DNA of 64,000 bases from an uncultured Roseburia sp. Its GTDB lineage: Bacteria > Bacillota > Clostridia > Lachnospirales > Lachnospiraceae. This document shows, in pieces, positions 44,987-54,730 of this stretch. A program made the translations under genes and the position numbers. The DNA is taken from positions 93,868-157,867 of the forward strand of contig CANRYS010000007.1 of NCBI GenBank assembly GCA_947644305.1. Reading direction: 5' to 3'. How positions within the stretch are numbered: the stretch's first letter is position 1; each line of letters opens with the position of its first letter. The notes beneath the pieces were generated by a model. It was not told where the DNA came from and did no database searches. It saw only the letters and a program-made list of their open reading frames with translations.

Positions 44987-45046
44987 GTATTTTTTGTTTT
45001 TATTTTAACAATCTGGGGATTTTCGTCATCCTGCCCAGAAAAACAA

Positions 45047-46222
45047 CTATTGATAAGAATCCTTTATGCAAAACGCTGATAAGGGTTTGCGCACTTTCAT
45101 CCGGGTGATCTCAACCAGACCAAGACGGGTAATATCTACAACTGTAGTCTTGACATGGTCATTCAAGAAAGCATTCTCAAGTTCCTGAAGCAATGCCTTT
45201 ATCTTTGATTTTTCTTTCATGTCAATAAAATCGATTAGGATTATGCCAGAGATATTCCGAATCCGTATCTGCCTGGCGGCTTCCCTGGCCGCTTCCATAT
45301 TCAGGTTAAAAAAGGTGGTCTCGCTGTTTCGTTTGCCCGCCACTGCCTTCTGGGTGTTTACATCAATGACCGTAAGTGCCTCCGTAGGTTCGATCACAAG
45401 GGAGCCGCCGCTTTTGAGCCAGACATGTTTTTTCTGTGCTTTTGCCAACTTGCTGCTGATGCCCAGAAGCTTGTCCAGAGAATAAGAGGGGTCCTCATAA
45501 AACTGGAGTTGTTCTGGTTTAATTCCAGGATAACTCTCCAACCGACGAAATACTTCCGGCACATCGGTTATGATCCGGCTGAAAGGTTCGGCTTCTGAAT
45601 CCAGGAATTTGATAAATTCTGGCTGAGAGCGGTAGAGTCTGGTGGTATAGGTACGGTTCCCGGCCTTTTGAAGGACGTCCTGTGCTTCCCGAATCAACTG
45701 ACGGCACCCGGACAGGATCTGCTCTCTATCAGCTCTGGAACAGCTGGTCCGCAAAATAATACCCACACCGGCTTCCTGGCATTCTGTCTGTAGTTCCTCT
45801 AAGATACCATCCAGCCGCTGCCGCTCCTTCGGTTCACTGATCTTGGATGAAATGCTCTGAGAGAGATTTTCTGTGGTCACCACGGCATATTTGCCCGCAA
45901 ATTCAAGTTTTCTTGATACCACCGCCTGTTTGGATTTAACCGCTGCCTTTTTTACCTGAACGGCAAATTCCATCCCCTGTACTATTTTCTCCGAGGTTCC
46001 CTTCTTTTTCTCCATGGGAAGATAACACATGACATCTTTCTGCACCTCCACAAAGGCGGCATTGATGTTCTGAAGGATGTGGCTCACCCGGCAGACGTAG
46101 ATATCTCCTGCCTGGAGAGAGTCCTCACTGGTCTCTTCCACGATCACGTTATCCAGCCGCTGGTCTTCTAGAACAGCGGATATATAACAATGGTCTTTTT
46201 TTATGATTGCTAACTGCTTCAT
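45047..46222 (-). CDS. rng: Ribonuclease E/G family protein
   Basis: 391 residues from the ATG at 46222. S1-like segment (GDIYVCRVSHILQNINAAFVEV), then the RNase E/G catalytic core with LTVIDVNTQKAVAGKRNSE and ILIDFIDMKEK, whose Asp residues bind metal. Shorter than E. coli RNase G but normal for Clostridia. Its start overlaps the preceding gene. Confidence 0.92.
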   Translation of the reverse strand: MKQLAIIKKDHCYISAVLEDQRLDNVIVEETSEDSLQAGDIYVCRVSHILQNINAAFVEVQKDVMCYLPMEKKKGTSEKIVQGMEFAVQVKKAAVKSKQAVVSRKLEFAGKYAVVTTENLSQSISSKISEPKERQRLDGILEELQTECQEAGVGIILRTSCSRADREQILSGCRQLIREAQDVLQKAGNRTYTTRLYRSQPEFIKFLDSEAEPFSRIITDVPEVFRRLESYPGIKPEQLQFYEDPSYSLDKLLGISSKLAKAQKKHVWLKSGGSLVIEPTEALTVIDVNTQKAVAGKRNSETTFFNLNMEAAREAARQIRIRNISGIILIDFIDMKEKSKIKALLQELENAFLNDHVKTTVVDITRLGLVEITRMKVRKPLSAFCIKDSYQ

Positions 46223-46232
46223 GTGGGCGCCC

Positions 46233-46976
46233 TCACATTTCATTAAAGTACATCTGAATCCGGTGGATCTGACAGGAGTATGGCTTTAACCCAAGGTTCA
46301 TGTAGTTCATAAAAGCCTCCAGTACTAGCTCCGGCTTGATATTTGTCACACTGCCGGAAACCAGCTTTAAGTAAAGCTCTTCTTCGCTGTCATATTCGTT
46401 GTTCAACTCTACTGGCATCCCAGGACAGACCTTTTCAAATTCTTCCCTGGAAAAAGCATAGGAAAGGATCAGCGGCTTTAAGTCAATCTCAGCTTCACTT
46501 TTTTTGGTTTTCTTAAGGATGAGGATCTGCTCCTGTTCCATAAATTCCGTAAAGCTCTCCCGAAGGGAAAATTCTGCTTCCGGTATGGTATTGGAACAAA
46601 AGGTACCGCCATCTTTTAACTGGATCACATAATCACAGGCATTCAGCAATGCCATAGAAGTCTTCACGTTATCTTCTAGCAGTTGGATCTCCGTCACAAA
46701 AAGCTCCTCCGTCATGAACTGACTGAGGGTCTTTGCAAGTTCATCCAAAGGCATGTCCGGCAGGGAATTGAACTCAATATCAATATATTCTCCGTCACTG
46801 GTCAGCCCCACGCTCAGAGGGGAGGCAAAGCTCATGATCTGATGAGGGTTAAAACCCTGGGAATATGCCACATCCAGCTTGGCGCGGCGGATGGCTTTCT
46901 GAAAAAAACGCATACAGTCCAGATGTCCGATAAATTTGAGGGAACCTGTCTTTGTGAATCGCATTCTTGTCTTCAA
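46233..46976 (-). CDS. TIGR03936-type radical-SAM-associated protein (DUF2344)
   Basis: 247 residues, begins TTG or the ATG four codons later (46964): MRFTKTGSLKFIGHLDCMRF, then AYSQGFNPHQIMSFASPLSVG. The family always accompanies the larger radical SAM gene next to it. A role in RNA or ribosome modification is suspected, not shown. Confidence 0.9.
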   Translation of the reverse strand: MKTRMRFTKTGSLKFIGHLDCMRFFQKAIRRAKLDVAYSQGFNPHQIMSFASPLSVGLTSDGEYIDIEFNSLPDMPLDELAKTLSQFMTEELFVTEIQLLEDNVKTSMALLNACDYVIQLKDGGTFCSNTIPEAEFSLRESFTEFMEQEQILILKKTKKSEAEIDLKPLILSYAFSREEFEKVCPGMPVELNNEYDSEEELYLKLVSGSVTNIKPELVLEAFMNYMNLGLKPYSCQIHRIQMYFNEM

Positions 46977-47001
46977 TATTTATTACGACCTTTCTCGCAT
47001 A

Positions 47002-48882
47002 TTATGATGTCTGTTCCAGACAGACTCCGGCTCCAAAGCGCATCGCTCCGCAGCCGCTGCACTTCTGCCTGCAGTTTGGTGTGACCTGTTCCTTTCTGGA
47101 ATTTTCGTATTCTCGCCACAGGAACTCTTTGGTAACCCCGATATCAATAAAATCCCAGGGGAGGATCTCATCTTTTTCCCTCTCCCTATAATTGTAAAAA
47201 TCTCTGGACACATGATTCTTTTCCAGCACCTGTTCCCAGATCTCTTCCCGGAAATAATCGGTCCAGGCGTCGAAGATACAGCCCTGATGATAGGCGTCTT
47301 CAATCACTTTTGCCAGCTTTCTGTCACCTCTGGCAAAAAGCCCCTCCAGCTCCGAGGTCACGGCATCGTGGCAGTTATAGCGGATGGAGCGCTGATTGAT
47401 CTGCTCTTTTACCTTTCCCAGTAGGAAACGTCTTTTGGTCTCAAAACTTTCCGCTGTATCCATAGGCGCCCACTGGAATGGGGTAAAAGGCTTGGGGACA
47501 AAGAAGGAGGAACTTGCCACGATCTCCGGTCTGCCATGCCGCTCTTCCTTCGGAAGCTCGAAATATTTTGCCGCGATCTTATTTGCCAGCACTGCAATCT
47601 CTTCGATATCCTCCAGCCGCTCCCCCGGAAGCCCTAACATAAAATAAAGCTTCACCCGGTTCCAGCCCCCTTGAAATGCTTCCCAGGCGCCTTCTAAGAT
47701 CACTTTCTCCGTCAGCCCTTTGTTGATCACGTCCCGCATCCGCTGGGAACCTGCTTCCGGCGCAAAGGTCAGGCTGCTCTTTCTCACATCCTGAACCCGG
47801 CTCATCACATCCAGCGAAAAGGCATCGATGCGCAGGGAGGGCAGGGATATATTGATCTTCCGCTCCTGGCACTCTTCAATCAGAAAATATACCAGCTCTG
47901 CCAGTTCTTTATAATCACTGGAACTTAAAGAACTTAACGTGATCTCTTCATAGCCGGTATTGTCTAAGATTTTTACCGCCATTTCCTTTAAGTATTCCAG
48001 GTCTCTTGGACGGATGGGACGGTAGATCATTCCCGCCTGACAGAACCGGCAGCCCCGGATGCAGCCACGCTGGATCTCCAACACCACCCGGTCCTGGGTG
48101 GCCTTTATATAAGGTACAAGGGGCTTCTCTGGATAATAGGTATGGGTTAAGTCTGTCACCACCTGTTTTTTCACTTTCGCAGGCGCCGCTGGACTGTTTG
48201 GGATCACCGCCTTTATGGTGCCGTTGGTATGGTACTCAATATCGTATAGGGATGGGACATAAATTCCCTCCACACCTGCCGCGGCTTCCAGAAATTCTCG
48301 CCGGTCACCGCCCCTTTCTTTCCATTCTTTATAGCAATCCAGAAGCTTCCGGTAAGAGGTCTCCCCCTCTCCGATGTAAATAAGATCAAAAAAATCAGCT
48401 ACCGGCTCCGGATTGTAGGTACAGGGTCCGCCGCAGATCACAAAGGGATCCTCTACTGTTCTTTCTTTTGTATAAAGAGGGATTCCTGAAAGTTCAAGTA
48501 TCTGAAGAATATTGGTATAACACATCTCGTATTGGAGCGTGATCCCGAGAAAATCAAAATCCCGAATGGGTTCCTGGCTCTCCAAAGCAAAAAGCGGAAT
48601 TTTCTGCTCCCTCATGATCTGGTCCAGATCCGGCCAGGGGGAGTATACCCTCTCACAATAGGTATCCTCCCATTTGTTAAACATATCGTACAGGATCTGG
48701 ATTCCCAGGTGGGACATGCCGATCTCATATACATCTGGAAAACACATACAAAACCGCACCTGGACGGATCGGGGTTCCTTCTTTACCATGTTTATTTCAT
48801 TGCCAATATATCTCGCCGGTTTTTCGATTCGTAAAAGAATCTCATCCGGCAGCGCCAGCTTTCGTTTATGCTTAAATGCCAT
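47002..48882 (-). CDS. TIGR03960-type B12-binding-domain radical SAM protein
   Basis: 626 residues. An N-terminal B12-binding-like region, then the radical SAM core with the cluster motif CIRGCRFCQAG (CxxxCxxC), and a C-terminal cysteine group (CRQKCSGCGAMRFGAGVC) for an additional metal site. Substrate unknown. First gene of the rng block. Confidence 0.94.
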   Translation of the reverse strand: MAFKHKRKLALPDEILLRIEKPARYIGNEINMVKKEPRSVQVRFCMCFPDVYEIGMSHLGIQILYDMFNKWEDTYCERVYSPWPDLDQIMREQKIPLFALESQEPIRDFDFLGITLQYEMCYTNILQILELSGIPLYTKERTVEDPFVICGGPCTYNPEPVADFFDLIYIGEGETSYRKLLDCYKEWKERGGDRREFLEAAAGVEGIYVPSLYDIEYHTNGTIKAVIPNSPAAPAKVKKQVVTDLTHTYYPEKPLVPYIKATQDRVVLEIQRGCIRGCRFCQAGMIYRPIRPRDLEYLKEMAVKILDNTGYEEITLSSLSSSDYKELAELVYFLIEECQERKINISLPSLRIDAFSLDVMSRVQDVRKSSLTFAPEAGSQRMRDVINKGLTEKVILEGAWEAFQGGWNRVKLYFMLGLPGERLEDIEEIAVLANKIAAKYFELPKEERHGRPEIVASSSFFVPKPFTPFQWAPMDTAESFETKRRFLLGKVKEQINQRSIRYNCHDAVTSELEGLFARGDRKLAKVIEDAYHQGCIFDAWTDYFREEIWEQVLEKNHVSRDFYNYREREKDEILPWDFIDIGVTKEFLWREYENSRKEQVTPNCRQKCSGCGAMRFGAGVCLEQTS

Positions 48883-49023
48883 AGTGCACCTCTTCCTTGT
48901 TAGTCATTACAACAGTATACCATTCCTCCTATATCACGACAAGAAAAAAATTGCTTTTTTACCTGCTCTATGCTACTATTAATACATCTTAAATTGTTTA
49001 TACGAAAGGAGATACATCTTATT

Positions 49024-49890
49024 ATGTGGTGCCCAAAATGCAGAAATGAATATATCGACGGAGTTTCTACATGTGTAGACTGTGGTTGTGAACTGGTGGA
49101 GGAACTCCCGGTTGAAATTGATAAAGATGCGCCTCAGGTGATCGGTTCTGTCAGTGATGAGGCTGTCGGCAATAAATTTATCCGCTTTTTCCGGTTTTCC
49201 GGTCTACAGACCTGTGGCCTGATCCCCCGGGAGGAAGACGACGGTTTTGATCTTGTTGTGTCCTATCCAGAACTGGACCGCGCTCTGGAGGTAATCCGTG
49301 GTTTTGCCAACCTGGAGGATTCAGATGAAATCGAGCTGGAAAAACTGATGCCGATGTTAGATGAGCAGATGGAGGATATCCAGAAGGAAGAAGCCAATGA
49401 ACTACTCTCCGATCTTCGAACGGAGGCAAGCACCGTATACGTCAATAAAAAAGATGCCTATTCCGATTTAAAGTTCAGCGGCTATTCTTTTATCGGGTTT
49501 GCCATCCTTGGTTATCTGTTTGCCGGACTCAATCTGGCTGGGGTGATTTCCCTGTTTACAAACTTTTCGATGATCATTCTCGTCGTTGTATTTACTGTAT
49601 TTTTGTTGATTGGCATCTCTTCGTTCCGAAAGGCATCCAGGATCAAAAACCTTGTGTCGGAAGAAGAAAGTGCGGTGGAAAAGGTTCAGCAGTACATCAA
49701 TGAGCATTTTACGGAGGATTATCTTTCCTCTCTTGATGATGATACCTTATCCGAAGAAGAAAACTTCTTCCACGTAACGGAAGTTTTGAAAGCTGAGGTG
49801 TCACAGCAGTTTCCGCTTTTCAGCAAAGGCTATATCGACCAGTTAGTGGATGAGAAGTATGGAGAATACTGTGATAACAGGGAGAATTGA
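49024..49890 (+). CDS. Zinc-ribbon membrane protein
   Basis: 288 residues from the ATG at 49024. AGGAG lies about 12 bases upstream, rather far. Two CxxC pairs (MWCPKCRNEY, CVDCGCEL) make a zinc ribbon; a DUF2007-like middle (FIRFFRFSGLQTCGLI) follows; then two membrane spans (about 150-205) and a soluble acidic C-terminal helix region. Function unknown. Confidence 0.75.
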   Translation: MWCPKCRNEYIDGVSTCVDCGCELVEELPVEIDKDAPQVIGSVSDEAVGNKFIRFFRFSGLQTCGLIPREEDDGFDLVVSYPELDRALEVIRGFANLEDSDEIELEKLMPMLDEQMEDIQKEEANELLSDLRTEASTVYVNKKDAYSDLKFSGYSFIGFAILGYLFAGLNLAGVISLFTNFSMIILVVVFTVFLLIGISSFRKASRIKNLVSEEESAVEKVQQYINEHFTEDYLSSLDDDTLSEEENFFHVTEVLKAEVSQQFPLFSKGYIDQLVDEKYGEYCDNREN

Positions 49891-49938
49891 TGGGATTGAA
49901 TCTCCGATTGCCCTCAGTACAGATTATTATTTATAGGA

Positions 49939-49980
49939 ATAGCATCCACACTTTAGGCGGTAGGGATGCTATTTCTTTTT
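49939..49980 (+). terminator. Terminator of the zinc-ribbon gene
   Basis: ATAGCATCC (49939-49947) with GGATGCTAT (49964-49972), then TTTCTTTTT. The same stem lies at the 3' end of the opposite small toxin gene. Confidence 0.8.
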
Positions 49981-50049
49981 ATGATTGTCTATGTAAGACA
50001 GAGCCGCAAACAGCACAAGCAATAATGTAAGAACTTCCATCACGCTCAT
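49969..50049 (-). CDS. Putative holin-like type I toxin, 26 residues
   Basis: ATG at 50049, stop at 49971-49969. Starts MSVMEVLTLLLVLFAALSY and ends with IDNHKKK: one hydrophobic span and a basic tail, exactly the form of the putative holin-like toxin family (Hol_Tox) of Bacillota. The ribosome site is weak. In known cases an antisense RNA overlapping the 3' end is the antitoxin; the rightward transcript of the zinc-ribbon gene could overlap it. Confidence 0.6.
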   Translation of the reverse strand: MSVMEVLTLLLVLFAALSYIDNHKKK

Positions 50050-50229
50050 AGGGCCTGCCGTGATATAAATTGAAATTCATTATGGAAAGAAACCCTGCTT
50101 TGTGGTAAAATATTATTACGATTTTGGTCTCTAACCTTATAAATTTTTTAAGGAGGAGAACCCTGAGACCAGATGGAAGCTATCGTTTATACGCCTTGAA
50201 AACAAAGCAATTAAAGGAGTTTTAGAGAT

Positions 50230-50700
50230 ATGATAAAGATACTTTTCATCTGCCACGGCAATATCTGCCGTTCTCCTATGGCAGAATATATCTTCCGTGA
50301 CAAGATCGAAAAACTGGGATTGGGGGATCAATTCCATATTGCTTCTGCTGCAACCAGTACAGAAGAACTTGGAAACCCGCCCCATCACGGAACACAGAAA
50401 ATATTATCTGACCTGGGGATCAGTTGTTATGGAAAACGGGCCGTACAGATTCGGAAAAAGGACTATGATGTTTATGAATTTATTCTTGCCATGGATGACC
50501 GGAATATCAAAAATATGAGGCGGATCTTGGGAGAGGATAAGGACCACAAGATCTACAAATTTCTTGATTTTTCCCAGGAACCACGAAATATCGCCGATCC
50601 CTGGTATACAGGGAATTTTGACAGAACCTATGAAGATATTGTAGAAGCATGTGACAGCTTTCTTAAATTTCTAGAGAAAAAGGGATATTTGGAGAAATGA
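50230..50700 (+). CDS. Low-molecular-weight protein-tyrosine phosphatase
   Basis: 156 residues. P-loop CHGNICRS with Cys8 and Arg14, general acid in DPWYTG. Dephosphorylates tyrosine residues, often in capsule or stress control; no kinase lies beside it. AAAGGAG precedes the ATG by about 11 bases. Upstream (50138-50195) GGTCTC/GAGACC pairs around an extra AAGGAGGAG, a possible leader. Confidence 0.95.
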   Translation: MIKILFICHGNICRSPMAEYIFRDKIEKLGLGDQFHIASAATSTEELGNPPHHGTQKILSDLGISCYGKRAVQIRKKDYDVYEFILAMDDRNIKNMRRILGEDKDHKIYKFLDFSQEPRNIADPWYTGNFDRTYEDIVEACDSFLKFLEKKGYLEK

Positions 50701-50738
50701 TGGACTTATTGTAAATAAATCATGTAATTCTGGCAGAG

Positions 50739-50763
50739 AAGGCGGCGCAAAATGCGCCGCCTT
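50739..50763 (+). terminator. Hairpin terminator after the phosphatase gene
   Basis: A perfect 11-bp GC-rich stem with an AAA loop, followed by CTTCC; T-poor but strong. Confidence 0.6.
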
Positions 50764-50845
50764 CTTCCTGGCTCTCTTGGGACAAACTCAAACAAGTGAG
50801 CTGGTACCCATTGTCACAACCGATTATCAGCTTTGTACCGATTAC

Positions 50846-52096
50846 TTATCTTCGTCGAACCCATTTTCCGAAAAAGGTTTTCTTGTAGTGCAGAAGTTCC
50901 TCTTTGGCCTTATCAAAGTTTCCAGCCTTTTGTAGATATGTACACCCTTTTTTGATATCTTCCGGCACACCGCCCAATCCCCTGGCATAGATGAAGCCCC
51001 GCATATAGTCCGCCTCTGGATTCTCAAAGGTCATTTTGCTCATGAACTCCATGGCTTTGCCATAGTCCTGAGGGGTTCCCCAGCCGTTGAAGCTGCACTT
51101 TGCCAAGTAGAACACACCCCAGGTACTGCCCTGTTTGTAATAAGCGGTGGAAATGTAATGGTACGCCTTGGCGTAGTCCAACGGAACACCCTGTCCAAAG
51201 AGATACGCTTTGCCCAGCAGATTACAAGACCCTTCGTGGATGGGATTTTGGGCGAGCTCCTTCTCAAAACACTGCACAGCGTAAGCATCATCCTGTGCTA
51301 CGCCCTCGCCGGTGAAATAGCAGCGCCCCACATCGTACCACGCCCCCGGATGACCTCCTTCAGCGGCCTCCTTGTACCAGCGAAGGGCCTCTTCCTTCCG
51401 ACCCTCCTCGGTCAGATTGTCAGCGTAGATCGCTTGCATAATGGGGTGTCCAGCCTCCGCTCCGATCTTATAGAGATCCCTGGCCTTCTCCGGCTGGGGG
51501 GCGATGATGTCCTCGTCGCCTTCATTATAATACTTGTTCAGATTGTTGGCGGCAAAATACATACCGCCCCGTAGAGCTTTCCAGAACCAGTCCTCACATT
51601 TGGAGATATTCTCCTTTAGATATGCCTTGTAGGCAGCATGATTGGGGAAGGAGTCTTTGCCCTTGTTCTGAATGCGCAGGAAATCCCACCAAAAATAGGA
51701 GTTTGCTACCACATACTGGGAAAAGGCATCGCCTCCTTCCGCCAGCTCCACCGCCGTGTCCAGGGCCTCTTGTAAGTTTGTAAAAGGCATTTTCTTCTGC
51801 ACAGATGGTGTCAGCTCACCGGAGCGCAGGGCCACCAGGACTCCCAGTGCGCTGCCTTGCTCCACAGACTGATGAAGCAGCCGGATGGCTTTGTTGTCAT
51901 CTTCCGGAAAATGGTGACCTGCCCACACATACTGCCGCCCGCAGTAGCACCGGGCCAGGACGCAGGTGGCATCCCCGTCCCCAGCCTGAGAGGTTTTCTC
52001 CAGAAGAGCGAGAGCCTCTTTGCCCCGGCCAGTGCGCTCGTTGTAGTAGATGTCCTGAAGCGCCTGTTTTACTTCATTGCTCAAAACCGTTGCCAT
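50846..52096 (-). CDS. Sel1-repeat (TPR-like) protein
   Basis: 416 residues from the ATG at 52096 (AAGGAG about 11 bases upstream). Tandem Sel1 units are clear: GDATCVLARCYCG, GHPIMQAIYADNLTEEG, GHPGAWYDVGRCYFTGEGV, GSCNLLGKAYLFGQGVPLDY, STWGVFYLAKCSFNGWGTP, ADYMRGFIYARGLGGVPED. A soluble scaffold for protein contacts. It follows the membrane-protein gene by 25 bases. G+C is clearly higher than nearby genes (63% in one 60-base line counted). Confidence 0.88.
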   Translation of the reverse strand: MATVLSNEVKQALQDIYYNERTGRGKEALALLEKTSQAGDGDATCVLARCYCGRQYVWAGHHFPEDDNKAIRLLHQSVEQGSALGVLVALRSGELTPSVQKKMPFTNLQEALDTAVELAEGGDAFSQYVVANSYFWWDFLRIQNKGKDSFPNHAAYKAYLKENISKCEDWFWKALRGGMYFAANNLNKYYNEGDEDIIAPQPEKARDLYKIGAEAGHPIMQAIYADNLTEEGRKEEALRWYKEAAEGGHPGAWYDVGRCYFTGEGVAQDDAYAVQCFEKELAQNPIHEGSCNLLGKAYLFGQGVPLDYAKAYHYISTAYYKQGSTWGVFYLAKCSFNGWGTPQDYGKAMEFMSKMTFENPEADYMRGFIYARGLGGVPEDIKKGCTYLQKAGNFDKAKEELLHYKKTFFGKWVRRR

Positions 52097-52121
52097 AATA
52101 CATATTCTCCTTATATAAAGT

Positions 52122-53720
52122 TTATTTTTTGACTCGCTTCCAATCCCTGCCCCCAGGTAAAAACCGTCCATAAGGGTAGCCAATTAGCCATGCCGCTGCC
52201 TCACTTGGCGGCAATTTCGCTTTGTAAAACTCCAACTTTTCTCCGCCTGGTTTTGTGGCTTCTACAGTACAGCGCATATCCATCTTATCTCCCGCTGTAA
52301 CCCGAATCCACAGATAGCCCACAGAGTGAGTCAGATCCACCAACTGATATGTACCATCCGCGATGCCCTCTGCCGCTATTTGGACATCTTCTTTGGTGAA
52401 AGTGGTGTGATTTTCGGCGGCACCGCTGGCGTAGACCAGGGAGAGCCTTGTGTGGGATTGCTGGACCTGTACAGTGGTACCCTGCTGGCTGTCAGTGGTA
52501 TCGACTCGCCGTTGCTCCCAGGAGACAGTATCTGGTGCTTCCCGGCGGAACCAGCCAGATAGTATTCTCTGGGCCTCCCTTTCGTCCATCGATTTAGCCG
52601 GACCATAGCCCGGCTGGTTTTGGAGCTCCATCAGAAGCCAGATCGTCCCTTCCGAAACGGAGACATGCAGTGCCTGGAATGTATCTGCCTCCGCCTTCAC
52701 CGGGCGGTTTGTGATCAGGATGAAGCGCCCCTCGCCTTGCTCCAGGCATGACCGAAACTGTTCATCCACCAGAGACTGGGTCACGCGGGAAGTCACCTGA
52801 CCATCTATTTGACGGAGGATCATATCCTGGGGACCGCTATCCAGCGTTTCCCGCTGGGTCCGTTCTGAGGCACGCCGGTTTTGCTTCTGGCGAAATTCTC
52901 GCTCGAAGTTCTCTCTTGCGACCTCGTCCATGGTCCAAAAGTCCAGATTTGCGCTATTGGCACCACGCAGCGCGTCCGGGACACGGAGAGCCAGGCAGTC
53001 TGCCGCCGCCTGTAGATCCTTCAGGTTATTGAAACTGGTGACGGTCCGCTGCCAGCGGTCGTCAATCAGCACCAGTTCCATATTCCGGCTGGTGCGGATA
53101 CCGGTTTGTGTGTGGTGTTGGTGGATTTCATTAACCACAAAGATGCCCCGGATGCGGTCGATCTTGTTCGCCCTGTCTCCCAAGACCCATTCCTGACCAA
53201 TGCCCACTGGACCAAACCACTGGGCATTTTCCATTAGGTCCTTATCCACCATAGCAAAAAGTTCATCCACTGATGGGGACTCGTCCGGATAGGGCAGCTG
53301 ATTCCGGATGGATTGGGCCAGGGCGCTTCTCGCCGGAAAGAATGTGTCCCGGACAGCGATATAACCCAGGTAGAGTCCACCGATCAGCAACAACGGACCA
53401 CCAACGCCGCAGACAGCCAGCTTCACATAGTCCATGGTTTCCCAATAAGTCTTGTCCTGCTCCAGCCACACCTTGAACAAACAAAACAGAGATACAGACA
53501 CCACAAGGAGCAGAAATGCCCAAATCAGCTCGGTTAGTCGTTTTCGGGTGCGGCTGAGACAGTATCCTTCCGATATGCCGTGGGGATTGTTCTTCCGCTG
53601 AACCCACATCAAAATTAAAATGACAGGGATTGCAAAGATGCGCAGCAACAGTGCTAGCAACACATAGACCACCACATTCCAAGGCCAGCGCAGGAAGCGG
53701 CCTTTTTTCTCTTCCATCAC
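52122..53720 (-). CDS. Unrecognised membrane protein paired with the Sel1 gene
   Basis: 532 residues, start GTG at 53720 (GGAGG 9 bases upstream) or the next codon ATG. Four hydrophobic spans in the first 130 residues (NVVVYVLLALLLRIFAIPVI, LIWAFLLLVVSVSLFCLF, VKLAVCGVGGPLLLIGGLYL), then about 400 soluble residues, mostly cytosolic if the tail is inside. No motif known to me. G+C about 58% in a counted line. Operon with the Sel1 gene. Confidence 0.7.
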   Translation of the reverse strand: MMEEKKGRFLRWPWNVVVYVLLALLLRIFAIPVILILMWVQRKNNPHGISEGYCLSRTRKRLTELIWAFLLLVVSVSLFCLFKVWLEQDKTYWETMDYVKLAVCGVGGPLLLIGGLYLGYIAVRDTFFPARSALAQSIRNQLPYPDESPSVDELFAMVDKDLMENAQWFGPVGIGQEWVLGDRANKIDRIRGIFVVNEIHQHHTQTGIRTSRNMELVLIDDRWQRTVTSFNNLKDLQAAADCLALRVPDALRGANSANLDFWTMDEVARENFEREFRQKQNRRASERTQRETLDSGPQDMILRQIDGQVTSRVTQSLVDEQFRSCLEQGEGRFILITNRPVKAEADTFQALHVSVSEGTIWLLMELQNQPGYGPAKSMDEREAQRILSGWFRREAPDTVSWEQRRVDTTDSQQGTTVQVQQSHTRLSLVYASGAAENHTTFTKEDVQIAAEGIADGTYQLVDLTHSVGYLWIRVTAGDKMDMRCTVEATKPGGEKLEFYKAKLPPSEAAAWLIGYPYGRFLPGGRDWKRVKK

Positions 53721-53751
53721 TTTAACACACCTCCACTGTATATTCTACTAC

Positions 53752-54573
53752 TTAACGATAGCTTTGTCCAGCTTCACCCCCCAATTTATCTTTCTGATTC
53801 CTGCGATACTCTCTGGGCGTAATTTTGTATCGTTCCTTAAAAACACGATTAAATGTCCGCTGGCTCTCAAAGCCACTGTCCAAACAGACCTCCAGTATTG
53901 TATCCTTCGTGTTCTCCAGTCTTGTGGTGGCATAGCTCAATCGTGCTTCATTGAGATACTGATTAAAATTTCGATGAAATGTCTTGGAGAAAATTCTTGA
54001 CAATACATATTTACTAACACCAAGATCTCCTGCCATTTTTCCCAACGAAAACTGCTTTCGAAAATTGCCTGATATATAAGAGACTGTCCTATATATCAGA
54101 TCGTCACTCCCCACACTGCTTTTATTAATCAAATTTAATTTCCCCATACATCTTGACAATATGATCTGAACATATGCCTGTACGATCATTGGCTCCCCTT
54201 CTTTTATCTGCATGATCGCATTTATGGCATGATATACATCCGGTTCAATCTGTTCCGCTTTTACGACCGGACATTCTGGTGCGCCACTTTGTATTTTATC
54301 CGCAAATATACCGGTGACAGATGGTGGAACTGAAATATAGTCCGCTTTGTTTACCCCGCCGGAAAAGACCTGGTAATGATGAATAATATCAGAAAAGACG
54401 AGACCAATATCTCCCTTTTCCATATGATACAACTCCTGTCCCACCCCCAGTTCCAATGTTCCTTCTGTTACACATACAATCTCCAATGCATGATGCAAAT
54501 GTGGAGATATGTGTTTTGAAACTCTCTGGACTGCAAAAATATCTTCCTTCGTTTCCTTGAATGTTAAGTGCAT
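53752..54573 (-). CDS. AraC-family transcriptional regulator
   Basis: 273 residues. Cupin-like sensor (HISPHLHHALEIVCVTEGTLEL) and two C-terminal HTH motifs (KMAGDLGVSKYVLSRIFSKT; CLDSGFESQRTFNRVFKERY). It lies downstream of the lactose transporter on the same strand, separated by the small peptide gene, and may control the lac genes. Confidence 0.92.
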   Translation of the reverse strand: MHLTFKETKEDIFAVQRVSKHISPHLHHALEIVCVTEGTLELGVGQELYHMEKGDIGLVFSDIIHHYQVFSGGVNKADYISVPPSVTGIFADKIQSGAPECPVVKAEQIEPDVYHAINAIMQIKEGEPMIVQAYVQIILSRCMGKLNLINKSSVGSDDLIYRTVSYISGNFRKQFSLGKMAGDLGVSKYVLSRIFSKTFHRNFNQYLNEARLSYATTRLENTKDTILEVCLDSGFESQRTFNRVFKERYKITPREYRRNQKDKLGGEAGQSYR

Positions 54574-54692
54574 CGATACGTCTCCCCCTATTTTTCTATT
54601 ATTTAACTCCTGTATTTACACCCTTTTATCACCCCTGCAATATTTGTCTACATTTTCTTTTGATTTGGCAAGCATTTTTTAAAGTTATTCTA

Positions 54693-54698
54693 TATAAT
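54693..54698 (+). promoter_or_regulatory. -10 box of the small peptide transcript
   Basis: TATAAT 33 bases before the peptide ATG; the -35 is poor, so an activator may be needed. Confidence 0.45.
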
Positions 54699-54730
54699 GA
54701 ACTTACAAACGAGGAAAGGAGGAATACAAA

